Made by a program: the position numbers and the translations under genes. From an uncultured Alphaproteobacteria bacterium (GTDB lineage Bacteria; Pseudomonadota; Alphaproteobacteria; Rhodospirillales; Rhodospirillaceae): a DNA stretch of 64,000 bases. Location: positions 3,847,319 to 3,911,318 of the forward strand of contig LT599022.1 in NCBI GenBank assembly GCA_900079695.1, written 5' to 3'. Under the pieces are notes generated by a model. It had not been told where the DNA came from and ran no database searches. It was given only the letters and a program-made list of their open reading frames with translations. Shown piece by piece: positions 52,263-61,400 of the stretch (positions within the stretch are counted from its first letter, which is position 1; every line of letters starts with the position of its first letter).

Positions 52263-52961
52263 ATGAAGGGTTTGATTGCGGGGATCGCGGCGCTGGCGAC
52301 GCTCGCGGGATGCACCGCCACCGGCGACGTGCGCGACCCCGCGGTGCGGCGGCTGACGTGGTTCTCCTACGTTTCGGGCGACGACATGCAGTGCGGAACC
52401 GGGGTCGAGCGCCTGCGCCTGGTTCACAACGCGATCTGGGACGAGGACGTGCGGGTGGTGGACGTGGTGGAAACCCCCGGTGCGGGCTATGCGGTCACCG
52501 AACTGCGCTTCCGCGACCCCAACTGGGCGGAGGTGACGATCGACCTCTCCAACCCGACGCTACCGTGGCGTGGCGAGACGCGCACCGCCACCTGGAGCGC
52601 CGCCGAGATGGCGAAGGTGCGGAGCGCGGTCGCCGCCGACGGCGGGTTCGCCCGGCTCGAGGCGCCGGTGGAGCTCGACGGGCAGGGGTTCTTCTGGACG
52701 GTTGCGGCGTGTACGGACGGCGCCAGGCGGTTCCACGCCTGGGCCTACCCGGGCGCGGCCTACGAGGCGCTCGGCTTCCCCAAGGTTCTCGCGCCCCTCA
52801 CCCCGTCGGGTGAGGCGTTCGTCGTGGCCCACCCGATCGTCCATCCCTACCCGGATCAGAATCCGGAGGCGCCGCGCGACTTTCGCCTCAAAGCCGAAGC
52901 GGACGGCGTTTCCGGGCGGCTCGGGCTGCCGCGCCCGCCGGGGAATCGTTTCCTGCCATAG
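52263..52961 (+). CDS. Hypothetical lipoprotein
   Basis: Unrecognised protein of 232 residues with a lipoprotein signal peptide: [17 protein letters not shown], lipobox LAGC with Cys17. The mature part contains no motif I know; it holds paired cysteines (MQCGTG and AACTDG) and ends in a Pro/Gly-rich tail. The ATG at 52263 is supported by the signal peptide; a frame open from 52116 has no better start. It is divergent from the carboxypeptidase gene (195-nt gap). Confidence 0.75.
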   Translation: MKGLIAGIAALATLAGCTATGDVRDPAVRRLTWFSYVSGDDMQCGTGVERLRLVHNAIWDEDVRVVDVVETPGAGYAVTELRFRDPNWAEVTIDLSNPTLPWRGETRTATWSAAEMAKVRSAVAADGGFARLEAPVELDGQGFFWTVAACTDGARRFHAWAYPGAAYEALGFPKVLAPLTPSGEAFVVAHPIVHPYPDQNPEAPRDFRLKAEADGVSGRLGLPRPPGNRFLP

Positions 52962-53077
52962 GGGTGGAGTGTAGGTCTGAATTGTTAACGAAGGGGACTT
53001 TCCGCGCCATGGGCATTTACCCATATGAAAATTGGAAGAAGCGGCGCGGGGGAGCGCCGCCAGGGAGGCAAGTCGGC

Positions 53078-53449
53078 ATGCAGTTCGTTTATGCAATGTC
53101 CCAGGAGGCCATCGCGCCGCGATGTGGGGAGGAACGCGCGGCGGACGAGGACGACGGTCGGGTGGGCGTTTCCGTGCAGACCCGCACGATGGTGAAACGT
53201 CCGTCGATGTACCGCGTTCTGTTACTGAACGACGACTACACACCGATGGAATTCGTGGTCCACGTGCTGGAGCGGATCTTCAACAAGAGCCACGACGAGG
53301 CGACGGAGATCATGCTCAAGGTCCACCACCGGGGAGTCGGCGTTTGCGGCGTCTTCACCTTCGAGGTCGCCGAGACCAAGGCGGGGCAGGTAATGGATCT
53401 GGCCAGGCGCAACCAGCATCCGTTGCAGTGCACCATCGAAAAGGAGTAA
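53078..53449 (+). CDS. clpS: ATP-dependent Clp protease adaptor ClpS
   Basis: Adaptor that delivers N-degron substrates to ClpAP. It has 123 residues; the core [20 protein letters not shown] and [20 protein letters not shown] contain the conserved N-end-rule pocket and ClpA-contact residues. The ATG at 53078 is chosen with AGGGAGG nine nt upstream; earlier ATGs at 53009 and later at 53096 are possible. It overlaps the clpA ribosome binding site, so the two are coupled. Confidence 0.95.
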   Translation: MQFVYAMSQEAIAPRCGEERAADEDDGRVGVSVQTRTMVKRPSMYRVLLLNDDYTPMEFVVHVLERIFNKSHDEATEIMLKVHHRGVGVCGVFTFEVAETKAGQVMDLARRNQHPLQCTIEKE

Positions 53450-53454
53450 TGCCG

Positions 53455-55794
53455 ATGCTGTCACGCAATCTGGAACGCAGCCTGCACCGTGCTCTGGCCG
53501 AGGCGACCGCCCGCCGGCACGAGTATGCGACGCTCGAACACCTGCTCTACGCCCTCTCCGAGGATCGCGACGCGGTGGCTGTGCTCCGCGCGTGCGGCGT
53601 CGACGTCGACAAGCTCCGGGGCGACATCGAGGCGTTCATGGAGACCGAGCTCACCGGCCTGGTCGGCGAGACCGGCGCGGAGCCGAAGCCGACCTCGGGG
53701 TTCCAGCGCGTGGTGCAGCGCGCGGTGATCCACGTCCAGTCGTCGGGGCGCGAGGAGGTGACCGGCGCGAACGTCCTGGTGTCGATGTTCTCCGAGCGCG
53801 AGAGCCACGCCGTGTACTTCCTGCAATTGCAGGACATGACCCGGCTCGACGCGGTCAACTACATCGCCCACGGCATCGCCAAGAACCCCGAACTCACCGA
53901 GCAGCGGCCGGTGCGCGGCGCCGACGAGCAGCCCGCCGCCGCCCAGCCCAATGCCAATTCCGGCGCGCAGAAGACCTCCTACGAGGCGCTCGCCGCCTAT
54001 TGCATCAACCTCAACGAAAAGGCGCGCCAGGGCCGCATCGACCCGCTGATCGGCCGCGATGCCGAGATCGAGCGCACCATCCAGGTGCTGTGCCGCCGCG
54101 CCAAGAACAACCCGCTCTACGTCGGCGACCCCGGCGTCGGCAAGACCGCGCTGGCCGAGGGGCTGGCGCTGCGGATCGTCGACGGCGCGGTGCCCGAGGT
54201 GCTGGCCGACGCCACGGTGTTCGCGCTCGACATGGGCGTGCTGCTGGCGGGCACCCGCTATCGCGGCGATTTCGAGGAGCGCCTGAAGCAGGTGATCAAG
54301 GAGCTCGAAAGCTATCCCGGCGCGGTGCTGTTCATCGACGAGATCCACACCCTGATCGGCGCGGGCGCCACCTCCGGCGGCTCGATGGACGCCTCCAACC
54401 TGCTCAAGCCCGCGCTCGCCTCGGGCTCGCTGCGCTGCATCGGCTCCACCACCTACAAGGAGTTCCGCAACCAGTTCGAGAAGGACCGCGCGCTGGTGCG
54501 GCGGTTCCAGAAGATCGACGTGCCGGAGCCGACCCGCGACGACGCGGTGAAGATCCTGCGCGGCCTCAAACCCTATTACGAGGCGTTCCACGGGGTGCGT
54601 TACACCATGCCGGCGATCGAGGCGGCGGTGGATCTCTCGGTGCGCTTCATCGCCGATCGCAAGCTGCCCGACAAGGCGATCGACGTGATCGACGAGGTCG
54701 GCGCGGCGCGGATGCTGCTGGCCCCCAACAAGCGCCGCCGCACCGTGACGGTGGCGGACATCGAGGCGGTGGTGGCGAAGATCGCCCGCATCCCCCCGAA
54801 GGCGGTGTCGAAGGACGACCGCAGCGCGCTTCAGAACCTCGAACGCGACCTCAAGACCATGGTGTTCGGCCAGGGCAAGGCGATCGAGGAGCTGTCGGCG
54901 GCGATCAAGCTCGCCCGCGCGGGCCTGCGCGACCCCGACAAGCCGATCGGCAACTACCTGTTCTCCGGCCCCACCGGCGTCGGCAAGACCGAGGTGGCGC
55001 GCCAGTTGGCGAAGACCCTGGGGATCGAGCTGATCCGCTTCGACATGTCGGAATACATGGAGCGGCATACCGTCTCGCGGCTGATCGGCGCGCCGCCCGG
55101 CTACGTCGGCTTCGACCAGGGCGGGCTCCTCACCGACGCGGTCGACCAGCATCCGCACTGCGTGCTGCTGCTGGACGAGATCGAGAAGGCCCACAACGAC
55201 GTCTACAACCTGCTGCTGCAGGTGATGGACCACGGCCATCTCACCGACCACAACGGCAAGTCGGTGGACTTCCGCAACGTCATCCTCATCCTCACCACCA
55301 ACGCCGGGGCCTCCGACCTCGCGCGGGCGCCGCTCGGCTTCGGCCGCGAGCAGCGCAGCGGCGAGGACAAGGAAGCGATCGAGCGGCTGTTCACGCCCGA
55401 GTTCCGCAACCGCTTGGACGCGATCATCGCGTTCGCCAACCTCCTGCCGGAGACGGTGCTGAAGGTGGTGGACAAGTTCGTGATGCAGCTCGAAAGCCAG
55501 CTCTCCGACCGCGGCGTCACCATCGCCCTGTCGGAGGCGGCGCGGGCGTGGCTGGCGGAGAAGGGCTTCGACCAGGCGTTCGGCGCGCGGCCCCTCGCCC
55601 GGGTGATTCAGGAGTACGTCAAGAAGCCGCTGGCGGAGGAACTGCTGTTCGGGCGGCTGATGCACGGCGGCGCGGTCAAGGTGGACGTCGCCGAGGGCGA
55701 ACTCGCCTTCGACATCACCGCCGATCCGGCGCCGCGGCGCGGCAAGCATAAGGACGACGACCACTCCGCCGACGACGAACTGCTGTCGGTGTGA
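53455..55794 (+). CDS. clpA: ATP-dependent Clp protease ATP-binding subunit ClpA
   Basis: Hexameric AAA+ unfoldase that feeds ClpP. It has 779 residues: a double Clp N domain (about 1-145), a first AAA+ module with Walker A GDPGVGKT (Lys230) and Walker [16 protein letters not shown], and a second with GPTGVGKT (Lys511), [11 protein letters not shown] and a C-terminal IGF/LGF-type ClpP-docking region. I chose the ATG at 53455 ([10 protein letters not shown]), 8 nt from AAGGAG; an in-frame ATG at 53449 overlaps the clpS stop. The acidic His/Asp-rich tail is normal for ClpA. Confidence 0.97.
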   Translation: MLSRNLERSLHRALAEATARRHEYATLEHLLYALSEDRDAVAVLRACGVDVDKLRGDIEAFMETELTGLVGETGAEPKPTSGFQRVVQRAVIHVQSSGREEVTGANVLVSMFSERESHAVYFLQLQDMTRLDAVNYIAHGIAKNPELTEQRPVRGADEQPAAAQPNANSGAQKTSYEALAAYCINLNEKARQGRIDPLIGRDAEIERTIQVLCRRAKNNPLYVGDPGVGKTALAEGLALRIVDGAVPEVLADATVFALDMGVLLAGTRYRGDFEERLKQVIKELESYPGAVLFIDEIHTLIGAGATSGGSMDASNLLKPALASGSLRCIGSTTYKEFRNQFEKDRALVRRFQKIDVPEPTRDDAVKILRGLKPYYEAFHGVRYTMPAIEAAVDLSVRFIADRKLPDKAIDVIDEVGAARMLLAPNKRRRTVTVADIEAVVAKIARIPPKAVSKDDRSALQNLERDLKTMVFGQGKAIEELSAAIKLARAGLRDPDKPIGNYLFSGPTGVGKTEVARQLAKTLGIELIRFDMSEYMERHTVSRLIGAPPGYVGFDQGGLLTDAVDQHPHCVLLLDEIEKAHNDVYNLLLQVMDHGHLTDHNGKSVDFRNVILILTTNAGASDLARAPLGFGREQRSGEDKEAIERLFTPEFRNRLDAIIAFANLLPETVLKVVDKFVMQLESQLSDRGVTIALSEAARAWLAEKGFDQAFGARPLARVIQEYVKKPLAEELLFGRLMHGGAVKVDVAEGELAFDITADPAPRRGKHKDDDHSADDELLSV

Positions 55795-55816
55795 CGGACG
55801 GCGAACTGGGGGGACG

Positions 55817-56620
55817 ATGATGTTCAAGACCGGCGGCGCGGCCGCCTTCGCGGTGGCGTGGCTCGGCCTCGCCACCGCCGCGTTTGCGGGCACGGCGGAA
55901 GGCCGCGCCGCGCTCCAGGCGGGCGACTTCGCCACCGCCCTGCGCGAACTCGGCGCGGCGGCGCGGGCGGGCGACCCGCAGGCGCAGAACCTCTACGGCA
56001 CGATGCTGAAGGATGGCGCGGGCGGCGCGCCCGACAAGACCGCCGCGGCGGCATGGTATCGCCGCGCCGCCGAGGCGGGCGACGCGGAGGCGCAGGTCAA
56101 CCTCGGCTACATGCTGTTCCACGGCGACGGCGTGCCGCGCGACCGTCAGGCCGGGCTCGGCTGGTACGAGCGCGCCGCGGAGCAGGGACACGCCGCCGCG
56201 CAGTTCAACGCCGCGCGCGTGTATTGGGACGGCGACGGCGTGCCGCGCGACCCGCAGAAGGCGATGAAGCTGTTCGCCGCCGCCGCCGCCGCCGGGCTTC
56301 CGGAGGCGCAGTTCTCCTATGGCGTCGCGCTGCTCGCGCAGCCCCGGCCCGACGCCCCGCAGGCGTTCAACTGGTTCTCCCGTGCCGCCCGGCAGGGTGA
56401 GGCTCCGGCCTACGCCAAGCTCGCGGCGATGTATCTGCTCGGCCAGGGTGTCGGCAAGGATCCGGTCGCCGCGCAGACCTGGGCGCTTCTGGGCGAGGCG
56501 GCGGGCGATCCGCTCGCCAAGCAACTGCGGGAGAAGTTGGAAGCCGATCTGACTCCGCAACAATCCGCCGCCGCCCGCCAGCAGGCCGCGGCATTCGTGC
56601 CGGTGCGGGAACGGGAGTAG
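55817..56620 (+). CDS. Exported Sel1-repeat protein
   Basis: Solenoid protein of 267 residues with a signal peptide (about 1-24, ending TAAFA) and five or so Sel1-like repeats of about 36 residues (for example AQNLYGTMLKDGAGGAPDKT, AQVNLGYMLFHGDGVPRDRQ, AQFNAARVYWDGDGVPRDPQ). Such proteins act as adaptors in the periplasm. ATG codons at 55817 and 55820 are both possible behind GGGGGGAC. It lies 22 nt after clpA, and may be read through from it. No specific partner can be named. Confidence 0.88.
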   Translation: MMFKTGGAAAFAVAWLGLATAAFAGTAEGRAALQAGDFATALRELGAAARAGDPQAQNLYGTMLKDGAGGAPDKTAAAAWYRRAAEAGDAEAQVNLGYMLFHGDGVPRDRQAGLGWYERAAEQGHAAAQFNAARVYWDGDGVPRDPQKAMKLFAAAAAAGLPEAQFSYGVALLAQPRPDAPQAFNWFSRAARQGEAPAYAKLAAMYLLGQGVGKDPVAAQTWALLGEAAGDPLAKQLREKLEADLTPQQSAAARQQAAAFVPVRERE

Positions 56621-56638
56621 GGACCTGCGCCGTTTGGG

Positions 56639-56654
56639 TGTGATGTTCGTCACA
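56639..56654. promoter_or_regulatory. Perfect CRP-type palindrome upstream of the TPS locus
   Basis: TGTGA-TGTTCG-TCACA (56639-56654) is an exact match to the CRP consensus half-sites with a 6-nt spacer. It lies immediately upstream of a weak promoter: TTGCCA (56655-56660), 15 nt, TAGTAT (56676-56681). The predicted start at about 56688 would place the palindrome centre at -41.5, the class II activator position. Confidence 0.65.
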
Positions 56655-56681
56655 TTGCCACGAAAGGACCATAATTAGTAT
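56655..56681 (+). promoter_or_regulatory. Candidate activator-dependent promoter of the TPS locus
   Basis: TTGCCA and TAGTAT with a short 15-nt spacer are a poor autonomous promoter, as is usual for CRP-dependent class II promoters. It lies 28 nt upstream of the TpsB start. Confidence 0.4.
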
Positions 56682-56708
56682 CCGCCCGCCACAATCCAGA
56701 AGGGAGCG

Positions 56709-58448
56709 ATGGTGGGGATACGCCTGGTGGGTGCGGCGTGCGTCGTCGGAATGACGTGCGTCGCGGGCGGGGCATGGGCGCAATCGGTGCCCGGTCCGGC
56801 CGATCTCGACGCGATTCAGCGTCAGCAGCAGCAGATTTTGCGCGATCAGGAAGAACGCCAGCGGCTCCTCGAAGAGGAGCGGCGTTCGCGTACCCGCACG
56901 GCGCCGAAGCCGCGGCCGGAAGAAGCGGCCCCCTCTGGGCAACAGGGTGATGCGCGCTGCTTCGAGGTTGCGCGCATTACGCTCGAAGGGATTTCCGAGA
57001 CCTCCCTCGGCGACGTGTCCGACCTGCTCGCCGCCAACAGCGGCCGGTGCCTCGGGCTCGCGGAGATCGACGCGCTGGTCCGCGCCCTCACCAACCGTTA
57101 CGTCGAACTGGGCTACAGCACCACGCGGGTCTACATCCCGCAGCAGGATCTCGGGTCCGGGGTCCTGCGGCTGATCGTGCGGGAAGGCCGGGTCGAGACG
57201 CTGGAACTGGACGAGCCGGGGCCGCACGGCGGGCGCCTCGCCACCGCGTTCCCCGGCGTCGAGGGCGAGGTGCTGAACCTCCGCGACATCGAGCAGGGGC
57301 TCGACCAGATCAACCGCCTGCGCGCCAACGATGCGAGCATGGAGATCACCCCCGGCAGCACGCCGGGCGCATCGACGGTGACGATCCGGAACCGGCGGCA
57401 GGCGCGCTGGTTCGCCGCCGCGGGCGTGGACAACTCGGGCTCCAAGTCCTCCGGCGAGCATCAGGCGTATTCCCAACTGGAGATGGACGACGCCGTCGGC
57501 CTCAACGATCTCTGGAGCCTCGACGCCCGCCGTTCCCTCGACGACGAGAGCGGCATCCGCAAGAGCGAAAGTCTGAGCGGCTTCGTCTCGGTGCCGTTCG
57601 GCTATTGGACCGCGTCGCTTTCGGCGAGCTGGTTCGACTACCGCAGCCCGGTGACCGGCAGCGTCCAGACCTTCGAGACCAGCGGCGCGACGCGCACCTG
57701 GAAGGCGCGGCTGGAGCGCGTCGTCCATCGCGACGCGGTCAGCAAGACCAGCGTTTCCGGGGCGTTCGCGCTCAAGGATACCTTCAACTACGTCGAGGAC
57801 ACCCGCCTCGACGCCAGCAGCCGCCGCCTCGCCATCGCCACCGTCGACGTCGCCCACAGCCGCCGCATCCTCGGCGGCGCGCTGTCGCTCGGGCTCGCCC
57901 ACGATGCCGGGCTTCACACGATGGGGGCGGAGAGCGACGCCGGACGCGACCCCGACGCGCCGGAAGCGCAGTTCGAGAAGTGGACGGCGGACGCGAGCTA
58001 TTGGCATCCGCTGCCCGCGCCGGAGGGATATGCCCTCTCGTGGGCCTCGGCGGCGCGCGGCCAGTGGACCCCCGATACCCTCCATTCCACCGAGCGGATC
58101 TCAATCGGCAGCCAGTACAGCGTGCGCGGCTTCAAGGAGCAGAGCGCCTCGGGCGACGTCGGCGGCTACCTCCGCAACGATCTGAGCCTGACCCTGCCCG
58201 CCTCCGGCGATGCGGATTTCGACCGGCTGTTCGGGCGGATTTCCCTCGGCCTCGGCTACGACGTCGGCGCGATCCGCCGCGACCGCGCCGACGCCTACGA
58301 GCGCGGCAGGCTTTCCGGCGCCGCCCTGTCGGTTTCGAGCGGCGGCAGGATTCCGATCCGCGCGGTGTGGGCGCGCCCGATTTCCGCGCCGTCGTTCATC
58401 GCGCGCGACGACAACGTCTTCTACGTTTCCATGGGAGTGAGTTTCTGA
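56709..58448 (+). CDS. Two-partner secretion outer-membrane transporter (TpsB/FhaC family)
   Basis: Omp85-superfamily channel that secretes the cognate TpsA exoprotein. It has 579 residues: a signal peptide (about 1-24, ending GGAWA), a Gln/Arg-rich helical segment (30-65), POTRA domains (about 80-230, including YVELGYSTTRVYIPQQDLGS), and a 16-strand barrel with the conserved loop-6 motif VRGF (472-475) and a terminal Phe. The start follows AGGGAGCG. It overlaps the TpsA gene by one base (TGATG). Confidence 0.95.
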   Translation: MVGIRLVGAACVVGMTCVAGGAWAQSVPGPADLDAIQRQQQQILRDQEERQRLLEEERRSRTRTAPKPRPEEAAPSGQQGDARCFEVARITLEGISETSLGDVSDLLAANSGRCLGLAEIDALVRALTNRYVELGYSTTRVYIPQQDLGSGVLRLIVREGRVETLELDEPGPHGGRLATAFPGVEGEVLNLRDIEQGLDQINRLRANDASMEITPGSTPGASTVTIRNRRQARWFAAAGVDNSGSKSSGEHQAYSQLEMDDAVGLNDLWSLDARRSLDDESGIRKSESLSGFVSVPFGYWTASLSASWFDYRSPVTGSVQTFETSGATRTWKARLERVVHRDAVSKTSVSGAFALKDTFNYVEDTRLDASSRRLAIATVDVAHSRRILGGALSLGLAHDAGLHTMGAESDAGRDPDAPEAQFEKWTADASYWHPLPAPEGYALSWASAARGQWTPDTLHSTERISIGSQYSVRGFKEQSASGDVGGYLRNDLSLTLPASGDADFDRLFGRISLGLGYDVGAIRRDRADAYERGRLSGAALSVSSGGRIPIRAVWARPISAPSFIARDDNVFYVSMGVSF

Positions 58449-61400
58449 TGGCACGGTCTCGGCGAGTGCGGGTGCGGCGGCAGAAGGCCTGGGCACGGGC
58501 ACTGAGCGGCATCATGTCGGCGCTGATCGCGCTCGAACCGGTGGCGATCCACGCGCAGAGTTTGCCGGTGGTGCCGGTCTCGCCGGGCACCACGCTCGAC
58601 CGCGCGCAGAACGGCGTGCCGATCGTCAACGTCGCCACGCCGAACGGCAGGGGCGTCTCCCACAACCAGTTCGACCGGTTCGACGTCGGCGCTCCGGGGC
58701 TGATCCTCAACAACGGCACCAAGGCGGGGGTTTCGGTGCTCGGCGGCGCGATCGCCGCCAACGCCAACCTGCACGGCAAATCCGCCCGGCTGATCCTCAA
58801 CGAAGTCACCGGCGCGGCGCGCTCGACGCTCGAAGGCGCGACCGAGATCTTCGGCGGGCGGGCGGAGTACATCCTCGCCAACCCCAACGGCATCACCTGC
58901 AACGGCTGCGGCTTCATCAACACCCCGAAGGCCACGCTCGCCACCGGTGCGCCGGTGTGGAACGCCGACGGCAGTCTCGCCGGGCTGACCGTCTCCGGAG
59001 GCGACATCGCCGTCGGCGCGCGCGGGCTCGACGCGCGGGGCGCGGACGCCTTCGATCTGGTGGCGCGCACGGTGTCTCTCGCCGGGCCGGTTACCGGCAA
59101 CGACGTCGCCGTGATCGCGGGCCGCAACGCCTACGACCCGCACACCCGGCAGGCGACCGCGCTCGCCGACGACGGCTCCGACGCGCCGCTGTTCGCGATC
59201 GATTCCAGCGCTCTCGGCGGGATGTACGCGGGGCGCATCGCGCTGATCGGCACCGAGGCAGGCGTCGGCGTGCGGATGGACGGCGAACTCGCCACCTCCA
59301 CTGCCGAACTGACGCTCTCCGTCGACGGCCGCATCGAGGTGCGCAAGGCTTCGGCGGCGGGCGATCTCGCGGTGACGACGGGCGATGCGCTGGCGGTGGG
59401 CGAAAGCCTCGCCGCCGCGGGAAACGCCGCGATCTCCGCCGACACCCTCGATCTCGCGGCGGGCACCCAGCTCGGCGCGGTCGGTGACCTGACCCTCGGC
59501 GTGCGCACCGCGGCGGTGGACGGCACGCTGGCGGCGGGGATGAACGGCGGCGGCGGTGCACTGTCGGCATCCGCCACCGAGACCCTGACCGTGAGCGGAA
59601 CGGTTTCGGCACGCGGCGATCTGTCGCTTTCGGCCGATGCGCTGGAGGTTTCCGGGCAGGCGGCGAGTGGTGCGCACGCGGTCCTGTCCGGCCGCGCGGT
59701 CGGCGTTTCCGGCACGGTCCTGGGCGACCGCGTGACTCTCTCCCCCACCGAAGACGCGACCGTCTCCGGTGCGGTGGAAGCGACGACGGCGGCGGAAATC
59801 GCCGCCGGGCGGGACGCGACGGTCGCCGCCACCGGCGCGGTCTCGGCGCGATCGGTGACGATCGGGGCAACTCGCGACGCCACCGTCGCGGGCCGCGCCA
59901 CCGCCACCGCCGACCTCGCCCTGACTGCGGACGGCACGGCGGCGGTCGCGAGCGGCGGGCGGGCGCAGGCGGGCGGCGCTCTCGTCGCCTCCGGCGCGAC
60001 GGTAAGCAACGCGGGCACCCTGCAATCGGCGGGCGATCTCATGATCCGGGCCGCAGAAGCGTTCGCCAACGCCGATCTGGTGTTCGCCGGAGCCTCGCTC
60101 GCCGTCGAGGCCGAAAGCGTCGCCAACTCCGGCGGCACCTTGCTTGCCGCCGACGACATCGCCATGACCGCCACCGGCGAAATCCTCAACGCCGCGGGCG
60201 CGATCGAAACCGCGAACGGCGACATCCGCCTGACCGGCGCTTCGGTGCGCAACGTCGGCTCGAAGACCGCCGCCGACGTGGTCGACGAACTGATCGTCGA
60301 CGAATACTACAAAATGCAGTCGGGCACGCCGCGCCCGCCCTGCGGCGGCGGCGGCGGATGCAAGAGCAAGTACTGGAAGAAGTCGGCGGCGGTTCCCGAC
60401 CCCCGGCCCGGCCATACCGGAACCTCCTACTACGGCACGTCGAAAAGCGGCAGCGTCACCTCGCGGATCTACGAACAGCGGCTGGTGAGCACCGCAGGCG
60501 TCGACGCGCAGATCAGCGCGGGCCGGGACCTCGCCATCGACGCTCCGGACATCGCCAACGTCACCGGCACGGTGAGCGCGGTGCGCGACATCGCGATGAC
60601 CGGCAAGACCCTCGCCAATCAGGGCCTGATGGGCACCGGCCGGTGGCAGATTTCGGTCAAGAACAAGAAAACCACGCGCTGCTACGGCGATTCCCTGTGC
60701 GCCGGGTTCTCCAATGGCGGCGGCACCGCGGTTCTCGACAGCTGGAGCATCGAGCTCTCCCCGGCGATCATCCAGGCGGGCGGGTCGATCACCGGGAGTT
60801 TCACCGATCGCGTCGACAACACCTCGATCCGCGCGGGCGATGCCCGGCCCGCCGGCGCCTACAAGGCGCTGATCGGCGAGATCAAGGACACCAGCCTCGT
60901 CTGGGGCGACCCCGGCACGCTGCCGCAATCGCGGGCGGCGCTCGACGCCCGGCTCGGCGCGACGATTCCCGGCTTCAAGAGCCTGTTCACCACCGCCAAC
61001 GCGACCAGTTCCTACGTCTACGAAAGCCGCGTCGCCTACACCGACCTCGGCGCGTTCTACGGCTCGGACTACTTCTTCTCGCGCGCCGGGCTTTCGGCGG
61101 TCGATTACGAAGCGCTGCCGAAGCGCCTCGGCGACGCGTATTTCGACACCCAGTACATCCGCGACCGGATCATCGCCGAGACCGGCTCGCGCTGGCTCGA
61201 CCCCAAGGTCGCGAACGACGCGGCGCAGCTCAAGGCGCTGATCGACAACGGCGTCGCGGTGGCGGGCGATCTCGACCTTTCGGTGGGCGTGGCTCTCACC
61301 GCCGAGCAGATCGCGGCGCTCGACCGCGACATCGTCTGGTACGAGACCGAGGAGGTGGACGGCCAGGAGGTTCTGGTTCCGCACCTCTACCTCGCCGACG

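Noticed and set aside
53009-53024. ATGGG-N6-CCCAT palindrome before clpS
   Set aside because: Short arms, and it may simply be part of a longer clpS coding start; not enough to call an operator.
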